Source: DATJPR01 sp963843525 (lineage in GTDB: Bacteria > Bacteroidota > Ignavibacteria > UBA10030 > UBA6906). From it: a stretch of 64,000 nt of DNA. Position 1 is the first letter of the stretch. Every line of letters starts with the position of its first letter. Both the position numbers and the translations under genes were made by a program. Location: positions 620,001-684,000 of the forward strand of contig CAWJKM010000005.1 of NCBI GenBank assembly GCA_963843525.1, read 5' to 3'. The notes beneath the pieces were generated by a model, which had not been told where the DNA came from, did no database searches, and saw nothing but the letters and a program-made list of their open reading frames with translations. This document shows, piece by piece, positions 8,541-17,086 of the stretch.

Positions 8541-11297
8541 ATGGCGACCTTCAACGAAAAAATAGTTCCTGTCGATATCGAAGATGAAATGCGGGGATCG
8601 TACATCGATTATTCGATGTCGGTGATCGTTGCACGCGCGCTGCCGGATGTGCGCGACGGCCTCAAGCCTGTGCACCGGCGCGTGCTGTTCGGGATGCAGG
8701 AACTCGGCCTCGCGGCGAACCGCGCCTACAAGAAATCGGCCCGCATCGTCGGCGAGGTGCTGGGGAAGTATCACCCCCATGGCGATGCCGCCGTGTACGA
8801 CACCATGGTCCGCATGGCACAGGATTTTTCCATGCGTTATCCACTGGTCGACGGTCAGGGGAATTTCGGATCGCTGGATGGCGACTCGCCTGCAGCCATG
8901 CGGTATACGGAGGCGCGCCTCGCGAGGATCGCGGAAGAGATGCTGCGCGACCTTCAAAAGAACACGGTCGACTTCGTTCCGAACTTCGACGACACGCTCC
9001 GCGAGCCGTCCGTCATGCCTGCCCTCATTCCCAACCTTCTGGTGAACGGGACCAGCGGCATCGCCGTCGGGATGGCGACCAATATCCCACCGCACAATCT
9101 CGGCGAAGTCATCGATGGATGCATCGCGCTGATCAAGGACAGCTCCCTCGCCAACGAGAAGCTGATGAAATTCGTGAAAGCCCCGGACTTCCCGACCGGC
9201 GGGATCATCTACGGGTACGAAGGAGTCAAGGATGCATACACCACCGGGCGGGGCAGAATAGTCGTCCGCGCACGCGCCACCATCGAGACCGCAAAGAACG
9301 ATCGGCAGAGCATTATCATTTCCGAGATCCCCTATCAGGTCAACAAGGCAAACCTTATCGAAAAGGTCGCCGACCTGGTGAACGAAAAGAAGCTGGACGA
9401 CATCTCCGACATCAGGGATGAGTCGGATCGCGACGGATTGCGCGTGGTCATAGAGCTGAAACGCGATGCCAACGCGGAAGTGATCCTGAACAATCTCTAC
9501 AAACACACGCAGATGCAGACGACCTTCGGCGTGATCATGCTTGCGCTGGTCGACGGCCGTCCGAAAGTGTTGACGCTCCGGGAGATGATGCAGCACTTCA
9601 TCGCCCACCGGAATGATGTGGTGGTCCGGCGTTCGAAGTTCGATCTGGACGAAGCGGAAAAGCGCGCGCACATCCTTGAAGGGTACATCATCGCCCTGGA
9701 TAACATCGATGCGATCATCAAATTGATCCGCGCATCGAAGGATGTGGAGACGGCGAAGGTCGGCCTGATGAAACGCTTTAAACTGTCGGAGCTCCAGGCG
9801 AAGGCCATCCTCGACATGCGGCTGCAACGCCTGACCGGGTTGGAGCGGAAGAAGATCGAGGATGAATACCGTGAGACCATTAAACTGATCGAACAGTTGC
9901 GCGCGATCCTTGCGAGCAAGCAGCTGCAAATGGAGATTATCCGCAAGGAGCTCCTCGACATCAGGGAGAAATACGCCGATGAACGGCGCACGGAAATCGT
10001 GTACAAGGCCGAGGAATTCCGGATCGAAGACATGATTGCGGAAGAACAGGTGGTGGTCACCATCAGCCACAACGGCTTCATCAAGCGATTCCCCGTGAGC
10101 GGGTACCGGCGGCAAACACGGGGCGGGAGAGGTGTCACGGGGGCGGCGACGCGCGAAGACGATTTCATCGAACATGTCTCGATTGCCGATACGCACGACC
10201 ATTTGATGCTCTTTACCGACAAGGGGAAATGCTACTGGCTCAAGGTGTTCGAGATCCCGGAGGGAGGCAAAGCATCCCGCGGGAAGTCGATCTCCACCCT
10301 CATTTCGAAGGAGGGCGAGGAGAAGATCACGTCGTATGTGACGGCGAAGAAATTCGACGACCCGTATTTTGTCCTCATGGTCACCGAGAAGGGGATCGTG
10401 AAGAAAACGTCGCTCGGGGAATTCAGTAACCCGAGACGCTCCGGCATCGCGGCAATATCCCTTGATAAGGGCGACCGCCTGATGGACGTGCGACTCACCG
10501 ACGGGAATCAGGACATCATCCTCGGCACGCGTGAGGGGATCGCCATACGCTTTCACGAAAACGAAGTCCGGTCGATGGGACGGGGTGCAGGCGGCGTACG
10601 CGCCATCAAACTGGAAAAGGGGGACCGCGTTATCGGATCGGTGACCCTGCGCAGAACCGGGACAACCATTCTCGTCGCGACCGAAAAGGGATTCGGCAAA
10701 CGGAGTGAGACCGGGGAATACCGGATCAGTCATCGCGGCGGCAAGGGGATCATCACGGTAAAGACATCGGAAAAAGCGGGCAAGATGGTGGCGATCAAAG
10801 AGGTGGTCGAGACGGACGACGTGGTGATCGTGACCAGCGGCGGCATTGTCATCCGGCAACATGCGTCAGAGATCCGTCTGGCCGGCCGGAACACCATGGG
10901 CGTCAGGCTCATCCGCCTCGACGAGGGAGACTCCATCTCGGACGTCGCTGCGGTGATGTCGGAGGATGAAGAGCCGACAAACGGCAACGGCCAGAAGCCC
11001 GAACCACCTCCGGAGAAGGGCGGTGGCAATCAGGCGGATCTTTTCGGCGCCGGCGAAAAAAAAACCCTGAAGAATAAGGGATCAAAGAAAGAGGTGCCGC
11101 CTGCGCAGGACAAAGCAAACGCAAAAGAGAAACCGGTGAAGCAGGAGGTGCGGGAGGTCTCCCCGCCGAAGAACGCGAAACCGGAGGAAAAAAAGAAAAG
11201 CGGCTCGAAGAAGGTTGAGCCGAAAGGCCGCAAAGAGACGCCGCCGGTGAAGAAGTCCGGGCCCGGGTCGCCGCCGAAACCGAAGAAGAAAAAGTGA
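8541..11297 (+). CDS. gyrA: DNA gyrase subunit A with a long basic C-terminal tail
   Basis: The 918-residue protein has the breakage-reunion domain with catalytic Tyr122 (RYTEAR), the quinolone region GKYHPHGDAAVYD (Ala at position 83, Asp at 87, numbering equal to E. coli), and a six-bladed C-terminal domain containing the GyrA-box QTRGGRG. After the propeller, residues about 815-918 form a Lys/Pro/Glu-rich, strongly basic, low-complexity tail. The tail contains QADLF (831-835), which resembles a sliding-clamp-binding pentapeptide. GyrA is normally about 800-880 residues. It lies 12 bp after a heptamer repeat array, and its stop faces the next minus-strand gene at only 9 bp with no terminator visible. 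Confidence 0.98.
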   Translation: MATFNEKIVPVDIEDEMRGSYIDYSMSVIVARALPDVRDGLKPVHRRVLFGMQELGLAANRAYKKSARIVGEVLGKYHPHGDAAVYDTMVRMAQDFSMRYPLVDGQGNFGSLDGDSPAAMRYTEARLARIAEEMLRDLQKNTVDFVPNFDDTLREPSVMPALIPNLLVNGTSGIAVGMATNIPPHNLGEVIDGCIALIKDSSLANEKLMKFVKAPDFPTGGIIYGYEGVKDAYTTGRGRIVVRARATIETAKNDRQSIIISEIPYQVNKANLIEKVADLVNEKKLDDISDIRDESDRDGLRVVIELKRDANAEVILNNLYKHTQMQTTFGVIMLALVDGRPKVLTLREMMQHFIAHRNDVVVRRSKFDLDEAEKRAHILEGYIIALDNIDAIIKLIRASKDVETAKVGLMKRFKLSELQAKAILDMRLQRLTGLERKKIEDEYRETIKLIEQLRAILASKQLQMEIIRKELLDIREKYADERRTEIVYKAEEFRIEDMIAEEQVVVTISHNGFIKRFPVSGYRRQTRGGRGVTGAATREDDFIEHVSIADTHDHLMLFTDKGKCYWLKVFEIPEGGKASRGKSISTLISKEGEEKITSYVTAKKFDDPYFVLMVTEKGIVKKTSLGEFSNPRRSGIAAISLDKGDRLMDVRLTDGNQDIILGTREGIAIRFHENEVRSMGRGAGGVRAIKLEKGDRVIGSVTLRRTGTTILVATEKGFGKRSETGEYRISHRGGKGIITVKTSEKAGKMVAIKEVVETDDVVIVTSGGIVIRQHASEIRLAGRNTMGVRLIRLDEGDSISDVAAVMSEDEEPTNGNGQKPEPPPEKGGGNQADLFGAGEKKTLKNKGSKKEVPPAQDKANAKEKPVKQEVREVSPPKNAKPEEKKKSGSKKVEPKGRKETPPVKKSGPGSPPKPKKKK

Positions 11298-11306
11298 GCA
11301 GACGTC

Positions 11307-12935
11307 TCAGCCGCGACGAATCACATACATGGCTGTGATGTCATCGCTCTGTGATGCGTTCCCCATGAAGTCCTTCATTTCGAGGACCATCTCCCGAACA
11401 AACTGTTCCGCGGTCGGAGGAACATGACCGGTGAAGAAGTCTTTGAAGGGCTTCACCGTGTCATAGAGCTCACCCGACGGATTCATTGCCTCGGGAATCC
11501 CATCGGTATAGAGCAGCAACCTTTCCCCCGGCTCCACCACAACACTTTCCGAAGTGTAGGGGAAGTCCAGTTCCAGCATGCCGAACGGGACACCTCCGGA
11601 AGAGAGTTCCTGCACCGCGCCATCCTTACGCAAAAGATACACCGGGGTATGGCCCGCGTTCACGGAGGTCAACTCTCCGGTTGCCGGCGTCAGGAGCGCC
11701 AGGAACGCGGTGATGAATTTGTCTTCTGTTGCTGCGCTCCAGATCACACGGTTGAGACGCCGCGCAAGGTCAACGAGAGAAATCGGGCTTTCCAGGTACG
11801 CTGAGAGATACGCGTGGAGACTGCTTACCAGGAGCGCCGCAGGCACGCCCTTACCGCTGACGTCCGCAATGACCAATGCATACCTGCCGTCGGCAAGCGG
11901 TATGCAATCGAAGTAATCCCCACCGACCGACTTCGACGGGATATTGATCCCGGCGAAATCATACCCGTCTATCACCGGAAGCACCGTTGGCAGGATCCGT
12001 TGCTGAATGGATGCCGCAACAGCGATGTCCTGTTCGATCTTCTGCTTTTCGAGGGACTGCCCAAGGAGAAAGCGGTTTTCCAGGGACGCATGGACCTGCC
12101 GGACCAGAGCATCGAGAAGCATCTGGTCCGTGTCGTCAAACGCCATCACGCCACCGCGGCTTTCCTTGTCGAAAAGACGGAATGTGTACGTCCGGCCATG
12201 GAACGCAAACGAGGATGTAATCCTGCTATCGGTCGGCGTATCGGGAACGATCGCCGTGGCGACAGGAAAGGAAAAATGATCACGCGTTCCCTCTTCTCCA
12301 TCGATCGTCAGAAGGCCCCGTGAAGCGTTCGTCAGCGAGGCCGCCCGCTCCAGCGCAAGGTGATGGGGAGTAGTCCCGGCGTCCAATCGGGACACTTCGA
12401 TTCCCGTGTCGATGAGACTGGTCAGCTGCAGGACGCGCTGGTTCAACGAAAAGATCAGCTCCTTTTCCGTCCGCCGCGCAAGGAGCGTTTGGGAGGCAGT
12501 GTCAAAGAGATGAACGAACAACCGGAGAGACAGAAGATCAACTTCGGAAAAGAGCGGTGCCGGGGGTTTCCGGGAAGCCCGGATGAACACTGAAGGCCCG
12601 ACCCTGAGGCGGTGGACAACGCGAAGACTTGTCCCTCCATCGTCCACGTCAAATGAAGAGTCCTCCGGGGGTTCCGGCAGATTCGATTGTCCGTTGAAGT
12701 CCGGTGGAGCGCCGACATCAACCGTGCTCCACTCCCGGGCTCCGGGCTCACGATACTGCATCGAGAGGATGCTTCCCGGGAAGACGCCATTCAGGATGGG
12801 GAGGAAACGCCTGCAGAGATCCCGCATCGAGGCATTCCTCGGGCTCGATTCGAACTCGCGCTGAAACGTGTTGATATGCCGGTCAAGATTCCGGGCGATT
12901 CCGTCAATGTGTGTCTTCATCGGGGGATCAGTCAT
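11307..12935 (-). CDS. SpoIIE/PP2C-type serine phosphatase with N-terminal sensor region (RsbU-like)
   Basis: The 542-residue protein has a poorly conserved N-terminal half (about 1-280) with GAF-like features, a short helical linker (QSLEKQKIEQDIAVAASIQQRILP), and a C-terminal SpoIIE phosphatase domain. That domain shows the metal-binding motifs VGGDYFD, VIADVSGKGVPAAL, NAGHTPVYLL and LLLYTDGIPEA, and ends SDDITAMYV. Such enzymes dephosphorylate STAS antagonists and so release a partner-switching kinase. The gene starts inside the 3' end of the STAS gene (8-bp overlap) and is last in a four-gene minus-strand operon, which makes that STAS protein its likely substrate. Confidence 0.93.
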   Translation of the reverse strand: MTDPPMKTHIDGIARNLDRHINTFQREFESSPRNASMRDLCRRFLPILNGVFPGSILSMQYREPGAREWSTVDVGAPPDFNGQSNLPEPPEDSSFDVDDGGTSLRVVHRLRVGPSVFIRASRKPPAPLFSEVDLLSLRLFVHLFDTASQTLLARRTEKELIFSLNQRVLQLTSLIDTGIEVSRLDAGTTPHHLALERAASLTNASRGLLTIDGEEGTRDHFSFPVATAIVPDTPTDSRITSSFAFHGRTYTFRLFDKESRGGVMAFDDTDQMLLDALVRQVHASLENRFLLGQSLEKQKIEQDIAVAASIQQRILPTVLPVIDGYDFAGINIPSKSVGGDYFDCIPLADGRYALVIADVSGKGVPAALLVSSLHAYLSAYLESPISLVDLARRLNRVIWSAATEDKFITAFLALLTPATGELTSVNAGHTPVYLLRKDGAVQELSSGGVPFGMLELDFPYTSESVVVEPGERLLLYTDGIPEAMNPSGELYDTVKPFKDFFTGHVPPTAEQFVREMVLEMKDFMGNASQSDDITAMYVIRRG

Positions 12936-13284
12936 TTCCGGTCAATGAGCGGATCGCGGCGTCGACGGTTGTTTCAATTCCCGCAAATTTGAACAGTCCC
13001 ATGATCGTGAGCATTTTCTCCACCGCCGGATCGAGATTGGTAAAAAAAAGTTTTCCCCCGGCGTCCTGCAGTTGCTCAATAATTTCGATGAGGAAGGACA
13101 TCCCGATGGAATTCACCACCTTCGACTGGGCGAGGTTAATAACAACCCGGCGTGTCCCCCGGTCGAAATATTTCGAAAATTCCGTTGCGATGGCCTCACC
13201 CCCGACGTTGTTCACATATCCGGCCGTGGTAATCACCAGGCAGCCATCCTGCAAATCGGACGTTAAACTGAAGGGCTGTTCCAT
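12928..13284 (-). CDS. STAS-domain anti-anti-sigma factor (RsbV/SpoIIAA-like)
   Basis: The 118-residue single-domain STAS protein has the family motif VVNSIGMSFLIEIIEQLQ; the serine in NS or the following region is the usual phosphorylation site. In partner switching, the unphosphorylated STAS protein binds the HATPase_c kinase and frees its target. The kinase gene is 11 bp upstream and the phosphatase gene overlaps downstream, so all three parts of the switch are adjacent. No sigma factor gene is in the cluster, so the final target is unknown. Confidence 0.93.
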   Translation of the reverse strand: MEQPFSLTSDLQDGCLVITTAGYVNNVGGEAIATEFSKYFDRGTRRVVINLAQSKVVNSIGMSFLIEIIEQLQDAGGKLFFTNLDPAVEKMLTIMGLFKFAGIETTVDAAIRSLTGND

Positions 13285-13295
13285 CGATGTACCCT

Positions 13296-13712
13296 TTACC
13301 CGAGATGTTTAGTGATCGTGATCTTTGTCCCTTTTTTATTGGACTCGATCTTGAGGTCGTCGGACAACTCCCGCATGAGCTTCAGCCCCCACCCGCGTTT
13401 GTTCTTCGATCCCAGCTTCTCCGCAATGTTCGGATCATCGATCGAAGAAGGTTCAAACCCCTCCCCGTAATCTCTCACGAAAATCACCAGCTCATGCGTC
13501 GTCAGAGAAAACTCCACCCGCACCGAGGGATTCTTTTCTCCTGAGTGCTCGAGAGCATTGATCACCGATTCGGTGACGAGAATCTTTGCCTCACCGATGT
13601 GTTCCGGACTGATGGCCATATGACGCCCCAGCCGCTCGAGTCCCTCGACTGCCACCAGCTCAATGTCAGGGATTTTCGGCAACGTCATTTTCAACGACAC
13701 GGAGTCTTGCAT
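13296..13712 (-). CDS. HATPase_c serine kinase / anti-sigma-like factor (RsbW/SpoIIAB family)
   Basis: The 138-residue protein has the GHKL nucleotide-binding motifs: N-box EAKILVTESVINALEHS (catalytic Glu and Asn visible), G1 VRDYGEGF, and a glycine-rich RGWGLKLMREL block. Family members phosphorylate the partner STAS protein and bind and inhibit a sigma factor or another output. It lies 10 bp after the sensor-phosphatase gene and 11 bp before the STAS gene, so co-translation is likely. AGGG precedes the ATG at 13712. Confidence 0.93.
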   Translation of the reverse strand: MQDSVSLKMTLPKIPDIELVAVEGLERLGRHMAISPEHIGEAKILVTESVINALEHSGEKNPSVRVEFSLTTHELVIFVRDYGEGFEPSSIDDPNIAEKLGSKNKRGWGLKLMRELSDDLKIESNKKGTKITITKHLG

Positions 13713-13722
13713 CGCAATCCCT

Positions 13723-16700
13723 TCAGTTGGACTCTGGAGAATTGGGTGTGGCGGAATCGGCCGGCTGTTCCTTCCGACGGATTACCATCATGGTAAGATC
13801 GTCGTCCTGCACGGCGCCGGTCATCCATGATTCGCCGGCCAGGACGAGTTGCTCGATCACCTCCCGGGGAGCGGAGGTTGCGTTTGCTTTGAACGTTTTC
13901 TCCACGCGGGAGTAGTCGAACATTTCTCCGGCGGCGTTCTTCTGCTCCGGCAATCCATCGGAAAGGAGGAGAAGCAAGTCGCCTGCCTCGAGAGCACCCG
14001 AGTAGATAACGTAGGGAAAATTCTTCATGGCGCCAAGCGGCATCCCTTTCAGAAGAATTTCCTCCGTCGACTGATCCTGCGCATGATAGAGATACACCGG
14101 CGGCATTCCGGCGCTGGAGAAAGATAACGAATTCCCCTTGAGACGCACAAGGGTCAAAGCCATGAAAAGCCGGCCAAGGCGGATCTGCTTGATGGCGTTG
14201 CTGCAATGGGAGAAGAATGTGAGGATATCGAATCGTGACGCGTCGGAGAGGAAGAGTCCCTTCATCAGGGTTACAATCGTCCCGGCCTGCATCCCGTGCC
14301 CGGTGGCGTCTCCGAACGCTATACGCAAAGAGCCGTCGTTATCGACGTGAAAATCGTAGTAGTCCCCGCCGACTTCTGTCGCGGTTTTCATGAACACCGC
14401 AATCTCGTATTCCGGCAACGAGGGAACCTCCCTGGGCAGGAGGGAGAGTTGAAGTCTTCGGGCATCTTCGAGTTCCTTGGTCTGTCGCTCGTTTTCCGCC
14501 TCCAGTGCGCGTTTTTCCGCCTCGGCGGCCTTTGCCCGAAGTTCTGATTCCCGTACCTGTGCTTTCTGCTCACGGCGGTTGATTTCAAACCGGCGCAAAC
14601 TGTAGAGAATAACCAGCACGATGAGGACATAAGACCCGTACGCCCACTTCGTTTTCCACCAGGGAGGAATCACGATGATGCGCAGCGAGGCCCCGTTCTC
14701 ATTCCACTTCCCATCGTTGTTTGATCCCCGGACCCGCAGGGTATACTCGCCACCGTCAAGGTTGGTAAACGTTGCCCGCCGGTCAGTCCCGAGTTCTATC
14801 CAGCTGTTACTGTACCCCTCCAGCTGATACGCATACTGATTCTTGAAATTGTTGTAAAAATTCAGGGCGGAGAACTCAAAGTTGGTGATGTTGTCCTTAT
14901 ACGACAGGGTGATTTCCTTGCGCGCATCAATCCCGTGCCCCTCGATGGGCTTCCCCTCCTTGTCCGAGGTATTGTAACGGACAAAGGAAGTGAACACCAC
15001 GGGTGGAATGTAAGGGTTCATCCTGACACTATCGGGCTGGAACCGGTTGAAGCCGTTGCTGCCGCCAAAGTACATCTCTCCGGTCCGGTGGTCTTTTGCA
15101 TATGCTCCCTGATTAAACTCGTTCCCCTGCAAGCCATCGTTGTAATCGTAATTCTGAAAGGTCTGTCCCTTCGGATCGAATCTGGAGATGCCTTTGTTGG
15201 TGCTGAGCCAGAGATTCCCGTGTGCATCTTCAAGTATGCCGAGAATGACGTCGTTGGGGAGACCGTCCTTCTCTGTATAATGGGTGAAATTTCCAGATTG
15301 CCGGTCGAGCTTGTTCAGGCCGCCGGTGGTCCCCACCCAGATTGTCCCCGCATGGTCCTCATGGAGCGAGACAACAATGTTATCACTGAGAGAAGAAGCC
15401 CGTGCGTCATCATGATGGAAATGTGTAAACGTGCCGGTGGCACGATCGAACCGATCAAGTCCGCCGCCGTAGGTTCCCACCCAGAGAGTGCCTTCATGAT
15501 CTTTCAGGAGAGCCCACACCCCGGGCCCACCCAGACTTCCGGATATCGAGTCGCTGTGCGTATAGCTTGTGAAAAGAGATGTTTTTGTATCAAGTCTGTC
15601 CAGCCCGCCGCCATACGTCCCAACCCAAATTGTTCCGCCGGTGTCCTCACAAAGGGAGTAGACTCTGTTATCACTCAGGCTCTGGGGGTTGGTTGGATCG
15701 TGATGGAAGTGGGTAAACGTTCCGGTCTTGCGGTCATACCGGTCCAACCCTGCACTTACCAGGCCCAACCAGAGATTTCCCGCATGGTCTTCGAGCATGC
15801 ATTGGACCATATTGTCGCCAATACTCTGAGGGCGGGCGGGATCGTGCGTGTGATGCGTGAAAATGCCGGTGTGAAGATCCAGCTCGTCGAGGCCGAGCCG
15901 CGTCCCGATCCACACAGTCCCGGACTTATCCACGTACGCAGAGGATATGACATTGTCCTGGAGGCTTGCCGGGTTTTCCGGGTCGTGTTCATAATGATAA
16001 AACGCACTGAGTTCCGGTTGAAAGTAATCGGCACCATGATCGCCTGTTCCGACCCAGATCATTCCTGAACGGTCCTGGTACAAGGACAGAATCCGATTAT
16101 CGCTGAGCCCCTTCGGGTCCGAATCGGAGCGGCGGTAATGCGTGAACGTTCCGGTGACGCGGTCGTACCGGTTCAGCCCTGCCCGGAAGGTTCCCACCCA
16201 GAGGGTCCCGGAACGGTCCTCCATGATAGGCCAGACCCAGCTATCACTGAGGCTGCCGGGATTGTCCTCTTCATGCTTGAAATGGACGAAGGTTTCTGTC
16301 GTCGGGTCGAAGCGGTCTAATCCCTCATGGGTGCCGACCCAGATGGTTCCGGTATGATCACCATACACAGAATACACGCGGTCGTCGACCAAGGTTTCCT
16401 GATTGTCTGCGCGGTGTCGGAAGACCTTTGTTGATCCATCGGCGAGGTTTGTCCTGGTCAAACCCTGTCCGATCGTTCCAGTCCAGAGATAGCCGGCGGG
16501 ATCTTCATACGTGGAATGGATGGAGCTCTTTTTGCATCCGCGAAGGTTCACCCGTTCCGACGGAACCTGTTGAAACGATTCCGTCAGGCGGTTGTAGCGG
16601 TTCAACACATTGGGGGCATTCAGGGTACCGATCCACAGGGTGTTATTTGAATCTTCGGCTATCGACACGATGAAATTGTCAGCGAGGCTCGAGGAGTCGG

Positions 16701-16977
16701 CAGGATCATGTTTGAAGGCCTTCACGGAGTAGCCGTCAAATCTGTTCAAGCCGTCCTGTGTCCCGAGCCAAATGAATCCTTCGTGGTCCTGGAAAACGCA
16801 CATCACAGCGCTCTGTGACAAACCCTGCTTGACTGTCAGGTGGGCAAAGTTATAGAGGTGCTGTGCGGGAAGTTCCGGCGACCAGCAGACGAGGATCAGC
16901 GCAAGGATCGAGAGTCGAACACCGGCACATGCATGGGATCTCCTTTGAGCGGAGTGTAGACGCCGGAACGAGCTCAT
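13723..16977 (-). CDS. Beta-propeller (reg_prop) sensor fused to a SpoIIE/PP2C phosphatase
   Basis: The protein (about 1084 residues from the ATG at 16977) begins with a probable signal peptide (hydrophobic LSILALILVCW, cleavage near ELPAQ). It then has 13 or so reg_prop repeats of the G-x-[IL]-W-[VIL]-G-T type, enough for two seven-bladed propellers. A Y_Y_Y domain, a transmembrane helix near residues 770-792 (YVLIVLVILYSL), a charged coiled coil and a SpoIIE phosphatase domain (VGGDYYD, GDATGHGMQAG, LLLLSDGLPEQ, DDDLTMMVI) follow. In Bacteroidota such sensors usually end in histidine kinases; here the output is a phosphatase. An upstream GTG at 17037 would add 20 residues but would disrupt the signal peptide and overlap the terminator hairpin. 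Confidence 0.9.
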   Translation of the reverse strand: MSSFRRLHSAQRRSHACAGVRLSILALILVCWSPELPAQHLYNFAHLTVKQGLSQSAVMCVFQDHEGFIWLGTQDGLNRFDGYSVKAFKHDPADSSSLADNFIVSIAEDSNNTLWIGTLNAPNVLNRYNRLTESFQQVPSERVNLRGCKKSSIHSTYEDPAGYLWTGTIGQGLTRTNLADGSTKVFRHRADNQETLVDDRVYSVYGDHTGTIWVGTHEGLDRFDPTTETFVHFKHEEDNPGSLSDSWVWPIMEDRSGTLWVGTFRAGLNRYDRVTGTFTHYRRSDSDPKGLSDNRILSLYQDRSGMIWVGTGDHGADYFQPELSAFYHYEHDPENPASLQDNVISSAYVDKSGTVWIGTRLGLDELDLHTGIFTHHTHDPARPQSIGDNMVQCMLEDHAGNLWLGLVSAGLDRYDRKTGTFTHFHHDPTNPQSLSDNRVYSLCEDTGGTIWVGTYGGGLDRLDTKTSLFTSYTHSDSISGSLGGPGVWALLKDHEGTLWVGTYGGGLDRFDRATGTFTHFHHDDARASSLSDNIVVSLHEDHAGTIWVGTTGGLNKLDRQSGNFTHYTEKDGLPNDVILGILEDAHGNLWLSTNKGISRFDPKGQTFQNYDYNDGLQGNEFNQGAYAKDHRTGEMYFGGSNGFNRFQPDSVRMNPYIPPVVFTSFVRYNTSDKEGKPIEGHGIDARKEITLSYKDNITNFEFSALNFYNNFKNQYAYQLEGYSNSWIELGTDRRATFTNLDGGEYTLRVRGSNNDGKWNENGASLRIIVIPPWWKTKWAYGSYVLIVLVILYSLRRFEINRREQKAQVRESELRAKAAEAEKRALEAENERQTKELEDARRLQLSLLPREVPSLPEYEIAVFMKTATEVGGDYYDFHVDNDGSLRIAFGDATGHGMQAGTIVTLMKGLFLSDASRFDILTFFSHCSNAIKQIRLGRLFMALTLVRLKGNSLSFSSAGMPPVYLYHAQDQSTEEILLKGMPLGAMKNFPYVIYSGALEAGDLLLLLSDGLPEQKNAAGEMFDYSRVEKTFKANATSAPREVIEQLVLAGESWMTGAVQDDDLTMMVIRRKEQPADSATPNSPESN

Positions 16978-17025
16978 GTGTACGACACTGTTCAATCGAG
17001 CTCCAGGGTATGGGCGAGAATAGAG

Positions 17026-17067
17026 GCACCAGGCCACTCTGCAGGGTTGCGCAGAGCGACCTGGTGC
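17026..17067 (-). terminator. Hairpin after the 2006-residue secreted protein gene
   Basis: GCACCAGG (17026-17033) pairs with CCTGGTGC (17060-17067), and inside these CTCTGC (17037-17042) pairs with GCAGAG (17051-17056). The whole lies about 20 bases past the stop at 17087. Read on the minus strand the following bases are only weakly T-rich, so termination may be incomplete. Confidence 0.6.
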
Positions 17068-17086
17068 ACGGTAACCAGTACAGTAC

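Noticed and set aside
8535..10862. A 775-codon open frame antisense to gyrA
   Set aside because: It is a codon-bias shadow of gyrA; it has no recognisable domain and gyrA is certain.
14935..16068. A 377-codon plus-strand frame opposite the propeller gene
   Set aside because: The minus-strand propeller-phosphatase gene is clearly real; the plus frame reflects the repeat periodicity.
16978..17037. GTG at 17037 as the start of the propeller gene
   Set aside because: It would add residues before a good signal peptide and overlap the upstream hairpin; ATG at 16977 is preferred.
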